A DNA stretch of 64,000 nt, from NCBI GenBank assembly GCA_964609695.1, contig CAZSSP010000004.1, positions 1-64,000 of the forward strand, given 5' to 3'. The stretch comes from JAGNHS01 sp964609695. GTDB lineage: Bacteria; Bdellovibrionota; UBA2428. The position numbers and the translations under genes were made by a program. The notes under the pieces are model-generated. The model saw nothing but the letters and a program-made list of their open reading frames with translations. It had not been told where the DNA came from and searched no databases. Positions 46,528 through 54,982 of the stretch are shown piece by piece (position 1 is the first letter of the stretch; the number at the start of each line of letters is the position of its first letter).

Positions 46528-46832
46528 AAAAGCGGAAGAATTTTCAAATTATAGGTAAACGTACCTTTAAGGACGGGCTTGGCTTTGCCAAAATTATTAC
46601 GCAAGATGGCGAGCCCGCAAAAATTCACATAACGCTGCCAAGAACTGTAGGCAACGCAGTGCAAAGAAATCGCTTTAGAAGAATTGCTCGCACTGCTCTC
46701 CCTTTTTTAGATCCTAAACTCCTGGAGAATGACTCTTTATGGTTATCGCTAGACAGGCGGCGCCGTCTTTCCAAAAAAATCACGAGGAAAGATCTGCTGC
46801 CACAATTTCGAGAAATCCTTCGCGCGCTTTAA
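46524..46832 (+). CDS. rnpA: Ribonuclease P protein component
   Basis: RnpA is the protein subunit of RNase P, which trims the 5' leader of tRNA precursors. The 102-residue basic protein has the RNA-binding signature VGNAVQRNRFRRIARTA, corresponding to the family RNR motif, and a hydrophobic core strand KIHITLPRTVG. The ATG overlaps the rpmH stop. The N-terminal region is short but complete enough (KRTFKDG). The next gene, yidD, overlaps its 3' end. Confidence 0.93.
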   Translation: MKKRKNFQIIGKRTFKDGLGFAKIITQDGEPAKIHITLPRTVGNAVQRNRFRRIARTALPFLDPKLLENDSLWLSLDRRRRLSKKITRKDLLPQFREILRAL

Positions 46833-47083
46833 TTGTTAATGCGCTTTTGGTTTTCTACAAAATTGTAATTTATCCTTTTTTAACTGCCCTGGCCCCAGGT
46901 AGGCAGAGTTGTAGGTTTTATCCGACATGTTCGTGCTATGCTCGAGATTGTTTAGAATCTCTTCCACTGTATAAAGCGAGTTTTTATATTTCAAAACGCC
47001 TCTTAAAATGCAGTCCTTTATATAAAGGACAGGACTATTTTGATTTTGCACCTGATGTGAATAAACAAAGGAAAAGTAAATAA
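46739..47083 (+). CDS. yidD: Membrane protein insertion efficiency factor YidD
   Basis: YidD assists YidC-mediated insertion of membrane proteins. The core is plain: LVFYKIVIYPFL, then CRFYPTCSCYARDCLES and KRLLKCSPLYKG, with three conserved cysteines. The start is uncertain. The ATG at 46739, preceded by GGAG at 11 bases, gives 114 residues but overlaps rnpA by 94 bases in another frame. The TTG at 46847 avoids the overlap but yields a protein slightly shorter than normal (79 residues). The stop overlaps the yidC ATG (TAATG), so the rpmH-rnpA-yidD-yidC chain is continuous. Confidence 0.85.
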   Translation: MVIARQAAPSFQKNHEERSAATISRNPSRALIVNALLVFYKIVIYPFLTALAPGRQSCRFYPTCSCYARDCLESLPLYKASFYISKRLLKCSPLYKGQDYFDFAPDVNKQRKSK

Positions 47084-48705
47084 TGAAAAAAAACTGGCCA
47101 ATATTGCTAGGAATTTTAGTTTTAATTTTGTCTTATGAAGTTTTTGTTCTTCGTCCTTATAATATGAAGCTAAGAGAGGCCGAGCAAAAACAAGCTGAAT
47201 TACAAGAAAAGCTAAATGCTCTTACAGCACCTAAAAGCGCAATAACGGCTACTAATAGTTCAAGCCCAAATACGAATAGTGCAGACCTTCAAAAGCCAAA
47301 CAATACAGAAAAAGTAACTTCAGAAACCTTTTTAAAAGTTGATCTTGGCGATGATCTTAATGTTGATGTTCATAAAGATGGGCGCTTATCGAATCTTTTA
47401 TTTAAAAAATATTTTGTTCGTGGCGACAAAGAAAAGCGACCTGTTCAAATTATTGAAAACGGAATTCAATGGTCCTCTTCTAATGAGGTATTAAATAAAT
47501 GTTTAGAGGGACTTTCTCCCGCAGAAGGAACAGGTCTTCGATTTGTTTCAAAAAATCAAAACGTCAGCTGCTCTTTGGAATATTCACCTAACGAAAAAAG
47601 TAAAAGACTTTTAAGTACAAAACTCAGTGTTTCTGGATTGAAAGATTGGCAGGGGCAAATTTTCGTAAGTTTTCTTGATGATCTCGGGCAAGGAAACGAC
47701 CTTGAAAAGAAAACCTTGGATTTTAAACTCGACGGAAAAGTTAAACATCTAAAAAGAAAAGAACTATTCGTAACATCAAAATATGTTGGATCAAAAGACT
47801 GGATTGTTTGGGGCGATAAATATTTTGCTGTAGGGTTTTTACCTTCTGGAAAGTTTCAACCTGACGTCTCTCACAGTCAACAAGGAGAAAATTCTGCACA
47901 CATTGAATTAGCCTATCCTTTGATTTCCCCAGACGCAGGCGGCACCCAAGAATATTCTTTCGACTATTATTTTGGAACAAAAGAAATTTCCGCACTTAAA
48001 GAAGTGCGAGAAGACTTAGTTGAAGCTGTTGATATGGGAATTTCTGCGCCAGTAGGTCGATTTCTTCTTTGGTGTTTAAAACAACTTAATCTTTTGTTTA
48101 AAAACTTCGGGTTTTCAATTATTGCGCTTACTCTTTTAGTTCGATTGGCATTTTGGCCGCTTAACAAAAAAGTTTTTGAGTCTGGTCAAAAGATGAAAGA
48201 TCTTCAGCCAAAAATGGAAGCCATTAAAAAGAAATACGGCGAAGATAAGAGTCGAATGGATCAAATGAATCGTGAGATTATGGCTCTTTATAAAGAAGAA
48301 AAAGTGAATCCAATGGGTTCTTGCTTGCCAATGTTGTTGCAGCTCCCAATTTTTCTTGGTCTTTATGGAGCTCTAAATCATGCGGTTGATCTTTATCAAT
48401 CGCCCTTTATTTTTTGGATTCATGATTTATCTTATAGAGACCCGTATTTTGTTTTGCCCGCTTTGTGGACAATTTCGTTAATTGTTACAACTCAAATTAC
48501 ACCGCAACAAACGTCCTCTCAGCCCGGGATGCCGGACATGAAAAAAGTGATGTTCGTGATGTACATCGTCTTTGGATTTCTCTCTAAAGATTGGCCATCA
48601 GGACTCACTCTATATTTGTTTGTAAGCAATCTTGTTGGAGTTACCCAACAACTTGTCTTTAAAAAAGGTCAGATAAAAGTACAGACAGTACAAGAAGGAG
48701 TATAA
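47083..48705 (+). CDS. yidC: Membrane protein insertase YidC
   Basis: YidC inserts membrane proteins with or without SecYEG. The 540-residue protein is of Gram-negative type: an N-terminal anchor helix (about residues 5-22), a large periplasmic beta-sandwich domain to about residue 330, then the conserved five-helix core. The core shows the positively charged groove Arg in TLLVRLAFWPLNKK, the coiled-coil cytoplasmic loop, and NPMGSCLPMLLQLPIFLGLY. The last helix ends with a short basic tail. The start overlaps the yidD stop. Confidence 0.96.
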   Translation: MKKNWPILLGILVLILSYEVFVLRPYNMKLREAEQKQAELQEKLNALTAPKSAITATNSSSPNTNSADLQKPNNTEKVTSETFLKVDLGDDLNVDVHKDGRLSNLLFKKYFVRGDKEKRPVQIIENGIQWSSSNEVLNKCLEGLSPAEGTGLRFVSKNQNVSCSLEYSPNEKSKRLLSTKLSVSGLKDWQGQIFVSFLDDLGQGNDLEKKTLDFKLDGKVKHLKRKELFVTSKYVGSKDWIVWGDKYFAVGFLPSGKFQPDVSHSQQGENSAHIELAYPLISPDAGGTQEYSFDYYFGTKEISALKEVREDLVEAVDMGISAPVGRFLLWCLKQLNLLFKNFGFSIIALTLLVRLAFWPLNKKVFESGQKMKDLQPKMEAIKKKYGEDKSRMDQMNREIMALYKEEKVNPMGSCLPMLLQLPIFLGLYGALNHAVDLYQSPFIFWIHDLSYRDPYFVLPALWTISLIVTTQITPQQTSSQPGMPDMKKVMFVMYIVFGFLSKDWPSGLTLYLFVSNLVGVTQQLVFKKGQIKVQTVQEGV

Positions 48706-48707
48706 AA

Positions 48708-49604
48708 ATGACTGGATTCGTAAAATCTGCTCTCAATTTATTCGGAATCAAGACAGAAAGTGATGTGGCTCAAACTGCCTCTCTCGATGAATTTTTAGGG
48801 GAGCTCGTTAAGAAAATTGGCTACGATATAAAATTTTCTAAAGAAGCTAAGGACGGTTCTGCGGTTCATTATGAAATTGAAGGCGCTGAGGCCAAAGAAT
48901 TTCTTGGTGATAGTTCAAATATGATTGAGGCTTTGTCTCATGTTTCAATGAGAATTCTCAGAAAACAAGCCGGCTTTTCTAACCAACCTCTAGGCGAAGA
49001 AGCCGATGCTTCTAAATTCCGCGTCACTTTTGACTCTCGCGGCTTTAGAGAAATGAAAAATCAACAATTAAAAGAAATGGCTGATAAAGCTAGAGCAAGA
49101 GTTATTGAAAGTGGCGGAAGAGCTTTTTATCTCCCTGCTTTAAGTCCCTCTGAAAGAAAAGTTATTCATACTCACTTGGCGGAATTAGGTGAGGTTACTA
49201 GCGAAAGTATTGGAACAGGAACTTTTAAAAGAATTCGTGTAAAACTCGTTCCAAATTCTCCGCATAGAAAAGAAAGACCACAAGGCGAAGCTGATGGCCA
49301 ACAAAGAAGAAATGGTCCACGTGGTTTTGGTGGCGGTCGTGGTGGTCCTCGCGGCGGCGGTCGAAATGGTGGCGGTCGTGGTGGTCCTCGTGGGCCTGGT
49401 CGCGGACGCCCACAATGGGGAGATAATATGAATCAAGCCCCAGCAGCTTACGGACAAGCTCGTGACGAACAATACGGTTTTGATGATGAAGTTAATGGAA
49501 ACGTTGCTCGCCCTGATGAAGCGCCAGCCTACGTTGATGATAATATTGGAAATCGCGTTCGCCCTGGTGACGATGATTTTGGTAACGGGGGAACTAAAAG
49601 ATAG
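48708..49604 (+). CDS. khpB: Jag/KhpB-family RNA-binding protein with RGG-rich tail
   Basis: A 298-residue RNA-binding protein. Residues about 60-130 form a KH domain of the Jag/KhpB type (EALSHVSMRILRKQAG), and 130-185 an R3H domain (LPALSPSERKVIHTHLAEL). The N-terminal Jag domain of Firmicutes is not evident. After residue 190 comes a disordered, glycine- and arginine-rich region (RGG and RG repeats, about 200-240), then an acidic tail with many Asp, Asn and Gly. Such RGG boxes are common in eukaryotic RNA-binding proteins but unusual here. The gene starts two bases after yidC. Confidence 0.9.
   Translation: MTGFVKSALNLFGIKTESDVAQTASLDEFLGELVKKIGYDIKFSKEAKDGSAVHYEIEGAEAKEFLGDSSNMIEALSHVSMRILRKQAGFSNQPLGEEADASKFRVTFDSRGFREMKNQQLKEMADKARARVIESGGRAFYLPALSPSERKVIHTHLAELGEVTSESIGTGTFKRIRVKLVPNSPHRKERPQGEADGQQRRNGPRGFGGGRGGPRGGGRNGGGRGGPRGPGRGRPQWGDNMNQAPAAYGQARDEQYGFDDEVNGNVARPDEAPAYVDDNIGNRVRPGDDDFGNGGTKR
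49329..49406 (+). repeat. 39-bp in-frame repeat encoding the RGG tail of KhpB
   Basis: The 23-base block 49329-49351 is repeated exactly at 49368-49390, a period of 39 bases or 13 codons. Each unit encodes GGGRGGPRG followed by variable residues. The period keeps the reading frame, so the RGG tail probably grew by in-frame duplication and may vary in length between strains. Confidence 0.8.
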
Positions 49605-49645
49605 CCCGCGAAGCTTTATCTTATTTTAAAAGAGTCGGGCTACCC

Positions 49646-50965
49646 ATTATCGCTAAAGCTAGCGGTGAGGGTGGCCCGATTTGTATTTTAAGACTTTCAG
49701 GGAAAGGCTTGGAAAAATTTTCTTCGCTTTTTTCTGCGCCCCTACCTGCGCCAAAAGAATTTTCATATCTCAATATTTCAGGAATAGATAACGCTGTCGT
49801 TTTAAATTTTAAAGCGCCCAACTCTTATACCGGTGAAGATGTTCTTGAAATTCAATCTCACGGAGTTCCTTCACTTGTTGAGAAAATCATTGAAAAATTT
49901 GAGGCTCTTGGTGCTTTAAGGGCTTTGCCTGGAGAGTTTTCTTTTAGAGCCGTACTCAATAAAAAAATGACTCTTGAAGAAGCAGAGAAGCTTCATACTG
50001 TTATTAAAAGTGAAACCATTAATCCAGAAACGGCCAGTCAACTTTTAGGTTTAGATAAAAGTCAAAACCAAGAAAAATTAAGCAACATGTTTCAAGAGCT
50101 TCTAAAAACTCTTCATAGCGCAAGAGGAAGAGTAGAATCTGCTGTTGATTTTCCAGAAGCAGAAGAAGAGCAAGCACAAGACGTAAAAAGTGCGACGCTG
50201 GTTTTAGAAAAGTTTTATTCTAAAGCCACCGAAATGATGAGCGCCTACGAATTGTTTAGAGCAAAAGCTAGTGAACCTTTACTTGCTCTTGTTGGCGAAA
50301 CAAATGCTGGGAAAAGTACGCTTTTTAATATTCTTTGTGGAGCAAAAAGAAGCATTGTTTCAAGTGTGGCCGGAACAACCCGTGATTATGTTGAAGCAAG
50401 AATTCATACGGGACTTCGTTGGATACGACTTGTAGACACGGCCGGATTGCGTTTTTTAAAAATGAACAATCAACACGATGAAATTGAAAAAGAAGGCATT
50501 GAATTGAGTCATGAATTGATAAAAAAAGCCCACTTAGTAATTTGGGTTCAAAATGCAAGCAGCACATCCGGAGATGCTTTTAAAAACCTATTAGAAGAAA
50601 AAAGGCACATTAGTGTTTTTTCACATAAAGATTTGAGTAATAAAACGGGCTCAAATGTTTTCGATTTTACAAAAGACACGGCAGAACTCCGCGAAAGTGT
50701 TTTTTTTGAGATCAATAAAAAACTCGAAAATCAGGAAGCCTCCATTGAAACAGGATTATGGCTTTCAGATAGACAAGCTAAAATTTTAGAGCATTCACAC
50801 AATAAGGCAAAAGAAGCGTTGTTTTTATTAAAGGATGGAAGAGCTTTGGATCTTGTTGCAGAAAACCTTCAAGAATGTGAGAGGCTTATTAAACAATGTA
50901 TTGGTCAGGATATGGACGAAAGCTACATTGGCGAAATTTTCTCTCAATTTTGTTTAGGAAAATAA
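49646..50965 (+). CDS. mnmE: tRNA modification GTPase MnmE
   Basis: MnmE, with MnmG, installs the 5-carboxymethylaminomethyl group on uridine 34 of several tRNAs. Homology runs from IIAKASGEGGPICILRLSG through the folate-like domain (SYTGEDVLEIQSHG) to the G domain with GETNAGKST, VAGTTRDYVEA, DTAGLR and SHKD, and ends in the catalytic FCLGK. The coordinate given is the first codon with family homology, not a known start. No ATG, GTG or TTG occurs in frame between the preceding stop at 49595 and the TTG at 49709. That TTG has a fair ribosome site but would cut off 21 conserved residues. Candidates are ATT at 49646 or ATA at 49601, which overlaps the khpB stop. Confidence 0.9.
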   Translation: MIAKASGEGGPICILRLSGKGLEKFSSLFSAPLPAPKEFSYLNISGIDNAVVLNFKAPNSYTGEDVLEIQSHGVPSLVEKIIEKFEALGALRALPGEFSFRAVLNKKMTLEEAEKLHTVIKSETINPETASQLLGLDKSQNQEKLSNMFQELLKTLHSARGRVESAVDFPEAEEEQAQDVKSATLVLEKFYSKATEMMSAYELFRAKASEPLLALVGETNAGKSTLFNILCGAKRSIVSSVAGTTRDYVEARIHTGLRWIRLVDTAGLRFLKMNNQHDEIEKEGIELSHELIKKAHLVIWVQNASSTSGDAFKNLLEEKRHISVFSHKDLSNKTGSNVFDFTKDTAELRESVFFEINKKLENQEASIETGLWLSDRQAKILEHSHNKAKEALFLLKDGRALDLVAENLQECERLIKQCIGQDMDESYIGEIFSQFCLGK

Positions 50966-50978
50966 AGGCACAAAATAG

Positions 50979-51536
50979 ATGATTCCCTCTAAGCGTTTTT
51001 ATTTTCTTAGACATGGAAAAACGGATGCCAATGAAAGAGGTTTAACCTGCGGTGGAGAGTGGGATATTTCCCTGAATGCCGAAGGAGTTTCTCAAGCTGA
51101 AAAACTTTCTGTTATGTTGGCTCACGTAGACTTCAAAATTAATGCCATTTTTTGTTCGCCCATGAAGCGAGCTCAAGAAACAGCCCGCTTAATTAATTCA
51201 CATTTAAAGGCACCTATTTATACAATTGAAGAATTACGCGAATGGTGTGTTGGTGAATGGGAGACTAAACCCTGGGGTGAGGTACCCAATCCATTTAATA
51301 CAACAATAGATCCACCTTTAGGAGAAACGAGAGCTTTCTTTGAACAGCGGATTGAGCGAGCTGTTGCCAATGTACTTTCAAATTTTTCGGGGACACCCTT
51401 ATTTGTTTCACACGGGGCAGCCGCACATGCGCTTTTTACAGTTTTAGGCACAGATAAAATTCAAATAGAAAATTGTACTTTATATTCTGTTAATCCAGGA
51501 GAGTTAAAGTGGTCGCTTCAAAAAGCTCTAAAATAA
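50979..51536 (+). CDS. Histidine phosphatase (phosphoglycerate-mutase superfamily)
   Basis: A 185-residue member of the RHG histidine phosphatase superfamily. The phospho-accepting His is in FLRHGKTDANERG (residues 9-21). A second motif near CSPMKRAQETARL and the late SHGAA carry the other conserved Arg and His. Substrate could be a phosphorylated metabolite (for example alpha-ribazole phosphate in CobC-like enzymes), but nothing nearby decides this. It begins 13 bases after mnmE and may be co-transcribed with it. Confidence 0.85.
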   Translation: MIPSKRFYFLRHGKTDANERGLTCGGEWDISLNAEGVSQAEKLSVMLAHVDFKINAIFCSPMKRAQETARLINSHLKAPIYTIEELREWCVGEWETKPWGEVPNPFNTTIDPPLGETRAFFEQRIERAVANVLSNFSGTPLFVSHGAAAHALFTVLGTDKIQIENCTLYSVNPGELKWSLQKALK

Positions 51537-51621
51537 TTCGATTCTTTTGATTGTGAAAAACAGGACAAGCTTAAATTAATCTAAAATTAAATTTTTTACT
51601 GATTAGCTCCGATAGCGACAT

Positions 51622-52218
51622 GTGTTCAAAAAGCTATTGCTTATTTTGTTTCTGTGGTTGCTTGCGTCGACAGCCTATTCCTTTTTTTATTTATATCCGC
51701 AGGCTAAGACAATAATTAAGTTTTTTAAAACCCATAAGCGCTTTCAGGATCTTCAAAACGCTAAAAAAAACTGTCCTTCATACGCTGGATCCTCTCGCTC
51801 CGAATGCTTTCTTGAGTTTATGAAAAAACAAGATCTTGGTTTAGAGGCAGATCCTACAATGGCTTCAATTATGCTTCATTTTAATTTTTTTGTGGTTTCA
51901 CTTAAAGAAGCTAAAGAGATTAAAGAAAAAGACCACCAATATAGACACAAAATTGTTGTTGTTAGAGCCGCGATAAATACACTTAACAATTTAAAGTTCG
52001 TAGATGGACGTGGTCCAGCAAGTCAAAATTTTGACGGAACCTCTCTTCGTGAAAGATTTTATAAAAAACTAAGAAGTGATTATTTAAAAAGAATAAGAAA
52101 ACTTCAATTAGATATTGAAAACGAAAAAGACATTTCTGCGGATGAAAAGACGGAGCTTTCTAATGAAAGCTTAAAACTTCAAACACAAATCGAAAACATC
52201 CCCGAAAAGCTTTTTTAA
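51622..52218 (+). CDS. Hypothetical membrane-anchored helical protein
   Basis: I do not recognise this 198-residue protein. It begins with a GTG codon and a hydrophobic helix (about residues 4-26) that would anchor it in the inner membrane or act as an uncleaved signal. The rest is hydrophilic and mostly helical, rich in Lys and Glu, with a probable coiled coil in the last 60 residues. Two cysteines (about 51 and 62) flank a short loop and could form a disulphide bond. No ribosome-binding site is obvious, and an 85-base gap precedes it. Confidence 0.6.
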   Translation: MFKKLLLILFLWLLASTAYSFFYLYPQAKTIIKFFKTHKRFQDLQNAKKNCPSYAGSSRSECFLEFMKKQDLGLEADPTMASIMLHFNFFVVSLKEAKEIKEKDHQYRHKIVVVRAAINTLNNLKFVDGRGPASQNFDGTSLRERFYKKLRSDYLKRIRKLQLDIENEKDISADEKTELSNESLKLQTQIENIPEKLF

Positions 52219-52306
52219 AAGCGTCAAAAAATATGCGATTCATTCGCTCTTTAAAAGAGAGCATTTTAATTCGAAAATAAATTACGACAAGATTTTCGGG
52301 GGGAAA

Positions 52307-53044
52307 ATGTTGAAATCTAAATTTGTATTTAGGACACTTTCTGTTCTTTGTGTTGTTTCGTTTGCAGGCGAAAAAGCACACTGGTCTTATGAGGGAGAGC
52401 ATGGCCCAGCACATTGGGGAAAATTCGATGGTGCCACTTTGTGTGAAGAAGGAAAAGAACAATCTCCTGTAGATTTAAAATGGAAAAAACCGGCCTCAAA
52501 AAGAAAAGTGAATTTTGAATATCAATCAAAGTTAAGTTTTAAAACTTTAGACAACGGACACACTATTCAGGCCAATTTTCCTTCTGGAAACTTTGTTCAA
52601 ATTGACGGACAAAAGTTTGAGTTAGTTCAGTTGCATTTTCATGCCCACAGCGAACATTCTTTGTCTAAAAAGTACTTTCCCTTAGAAATGCACTTAGTTC
52701 ATAAAAATGCCGAAGGAAAATTAGCCGTAGTCGGAGTTCTTTTTGAGGAAGGAAAAGAAAACCCTGAATTAAATAAAATTTGGGCTTCTATTCCTGAAAA
52801 GAAAAATGAAGAAAAAGAAGCTAAAGATGAGCTGGCCCTTTTGGATCTTCTCCCTAAAAAACATACGCACTATCATTATATGGGCTCTTTAACGACGCCT
52901 CCTTGTTCTGAGGGTGTGAATTGGAATGTGCTAAATACACCCGTAAGTCTTTCTGCGGCTCAATTGGCAATGTTTACAAAGCTTTATGCAAATAATTTTA
53001 GGCCGATTCAGGAGCCTAACGACCGTAAACCGGCAAATTACTAA
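52307..53044 (+). CDS. Periplasmic alpha-type carbonic anhydrase
   Basis: This enzyme interconverts CO2 and bicarbonate. The 245-residue protein has a signal peptide of about 20 residues, then the alpha-family motifs GEHGPAHW, CEEGKEQSPVDL, and the zinc site LHFHAHSEH (His near 111 and 113) with MHLVHK (third ligand near 130). It also has LTTPPCSEGVNW, with Cys partners near 46 and 204 for a disulphide bond. A Lys/Glu-rich insertion (about residues 165-176) is not typical. A GGGGGGAAA stretch precedes the ATG. Its neighbours give no clear link. A role in pH or bicarbonate supply is likely. Confidence 0.92.
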   Translation: MLKSKFVFRTLSVLCVVSFAGEKAHWSYEGEHGPAHWGKFDGATLCEEGKEQSPVDLKWKKPASKRKVNFEYQSKLSFKTLDNGHTIQANFPSGNFVQIDGQKFELVQLHFHAHSEHSLSKKYFPLEMHLVHKNAEGKLAVVGVLFEEGKENPELNKIWASIPEKKNEEKEAKDELALLDLLPKKHTHYHYMGSLTTPPCSEGVNWNVLNTPVSLSAAQLAMFTKLYANNFRPIQEPNDRKPANY

Positions 53045-53137
53045 ATATTGGGGCAAGTTTTTTATAAGCTAAAGTACTTTTGAGCATTTTTGGCTTGGGG
53101 TGTCGAAAAGGATGCTTCCTTCTGATAATTAGGGGGC

Positions 53138-54982
53138 ATGCGTTTTGATGCTGTAGTTATTGGTGCCGGACATGCTGGTGTTGAAGCTGTTCGCGCGCTT
53201 TCTTCAATGGGCAAGAAAGTTCTACTTGTAACTCTTGATGCTTCTAAAATTGGAGCTATGTCTTGTAACCCAGCAATTGGCGGAGTTGCAAAGGGGCACT
53301 TAGTTTATGAAATTGACGCGATGGGCGGTTTTATGGGCGCAATTGCCGATCAGTCGTGTATTCAGGCGCGTCGCTTAAATATGCGAAAAGGCCCTTCCGT
53401 TCGCTCCACTAGAGTTCAATGCGATAAGGCGGTTTATTCTGAGCGAATGGGCCAAAAGATTCGCACGCTAGAAGGCCTCACTATAATTGAGTCGGAAGTT
53501 TCTAAAATCTATTTTGAAAATCAAGGTGGAAAAAGCTTTGTAAAAGGGGTCCAGTTAAAGGGCGGTATAGATATTGAAACTAGGGCCGCAGTTATAACCG
53601 CTGGAACTTTTATGAAGGGAATAATGTTTTGCGGAGAAGAGAGAAGTGTTGGTGGGCGATTTGGAGACAAGGCTTCGGCCACCCTTTCCGATTCTATAAA
53701 AGAACTGGGGCATAATTTTAAAAGATTAAAAACTGGAACTCCCGCGCGTCTCGATGCGCGAACAATTAATTTTTCAATTTTGGACAAACAGTGGGGAGAC
53801 CCTGAGATTCGTCGTTTTTCTTGGCAACCCCCAACCCCGCGATTGCCGCAGCTTTGTTGTTACATAACTCATACGAGCGAACAAACGCATGAGGTGATTC
53901 GCAGCAATTTTCACAAGAGCCCTTTGTTTTCTGGGGAAATCGTAGGGGTCGGGCCAAGATATTGCCCTAGCATAGAAGACAAGGTTAAAAGATTTGCAGA
54001 TAGAGACAGGCATCAAATCTTTTTAGAGCCCGAGGGTTTAAATACAAACTCGATTTATCCCAATGGATTGAGTACTTCTTTGCCCGCAGACGTTCAGATA
54101 GATTTCCTGCGAACGATCGCAGGTTTGGAAAAAGTAGAGCTACTTCGTCCGGGTTATGCGGTTGAATATGACTCTATAGATCCTACAGAGCTTTTAGCTT
54201 CCTTTATGTCTAATATTGCTGATGGATTGTTCCTTGCGGGACAGGTTAATAGAACATCAGGCTACGAGGAAGCTGCCGCTCAGGGCTTGTGGGCAGGAAT
54301 AAATGCGGCCCTTTTTCTTTCAGACAAGGAAGCGCTTTCCCCATATAGAAACAGAAGTTATATGGAAACTCTCGTAGATGATCTTGTAAGCAAGGGCACA
54401 GAAGAGCCCTATAGACTTTTTACCTCACGCTCCGAGTATAGAATGCACTTAAGAGAAGATAATGCGCATGAGCGAATGTTTGACGTCGCCGATTCTTTAG
54501 GGTTGCTCTCAGACGAACAAAAGAGACGATATCATGAGCACCTAGAGGAGAGCGCTCTTCTTAAGCGCGAGCTTGAAAGCGAAAAGATTCGCCTGTCTAA
54601 GGACAGGGTTATAAGCCTTTTCGAGTATTTAAAAAGACCTGACGTTTGTTGGGAGGAGTTGTCTGCTTCTTACGATGCAAAGTACGACGCTTCCCTAGAA
54701 AAAATTGAAATTGAGGCGAAATACTCCGGGTATCTTTCTAGGGCCGAAACAGAATTAAGAGAGCTTCAAAGAATTCAAGACTGGGCTCTTGATTCATCGG
54801 TAGACGTCTCATCCCTTCCCTCCTTGTCTAGTGAGGTCGTTGAAAAATACACCGCGAGAAAACCAAAGAGCGTATTTGAGCTCTGTCAAATCAGTGGAAT
54901 CACCCCTACGGCTGTTTTAAGCATAGTAAAGGTAGCGGGAAGAGGCTCTGGAGCGCCAATTGTTTCACATGAAACACGTTGA
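53138..54982 (+). CDS. mnmG: tRNA uridine-5-carboxymethylaminomethyl modification enzyme MnmG
   Basis: MnmG (GidA) is the FAD- and NADH-dependent partner of MnmE. The 614-residue protein starts with the FAD motif VIGAGHAGVEA, followed by MSCNPAIGGVAKGH with the catalytic Cys, a second Cys region (MFCGEERSVGGR), and the C-terminal helical domain that binds MnmE. Length is normal. It precedes rsmG with a 14- to 23-base overlap, and both adjoin parAB, as in many bacteria. Three genes separate it from mnmE. Confidence 0.97.
   Translation: MRFDAVVIGAGHAGVEAVRALSSMGKKVLLVTLDASKIGAMSCNPAIGGVAKGHLVYEIDAMGGFMGAIADQSCIQARRLNMRKGPSVRSTRVQCDKAVYSERMGQKIRTLEGLTIIESEVSKIYFENQGGKSFVKGVQLKGGIDIETRAAVITAGTFMKGIMFCGEERSVGGRFGDKASATLSDSIKELGHNFKRLKTGTPARLDARTINFSILDKQWGDPEIRRFSWQPPTPRLPQLCCYITHTSEQTHEVIRSNFHKSPLFSGEIVGVGPRYCPSIEDKVKRFADRDRHQIFLEPEGLNTNSIYPNGLSTSLPADVQIDFLRTIAGLEKVELLRPGYAVEYDSIDPTELLASFMSNIADGLFLAGQVNRTSGYEEAAAQGLWAGINAALFLSDKEALSPYRNRSYMETLVDDLVSKGTEEPYRLFTSRSEYRMHLREDNAHERMFDVADSLGLLSDEQKRRYHEHLEESALLKRELESEKIRLSKDRVISLFEYLKRPDVCWEELSASYDAKYDASLEKIEIEAKYSGYLSRAETELRELQRIQDWALDSSVDVSSLPSLSSEVVEKYTARKPKSVFELCQISGITPTAVLSIVKVAGRGSGAPIVSHETR

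Noticed and set aside
46407..46664. Antisense open frame across rpmH and rnpA
   Set aside because: It overlaps two well-supported genes on the opposite strand and shows no domain or start signal.
49185..49472. Long antisense frames with His/Thr/Asp-rich protein opposite khpB
   Set aside because: These are mirror readings of the GC-rich RGG repeats in khpB. They have no ribosome-binding site and no plausible protein composition.
52205..52262. Short hairpins after the 51622-52218 gene as a terminator
   Set aside because: The stems are five or six A/T-rich pairs with no clear T-run, too weak to call.
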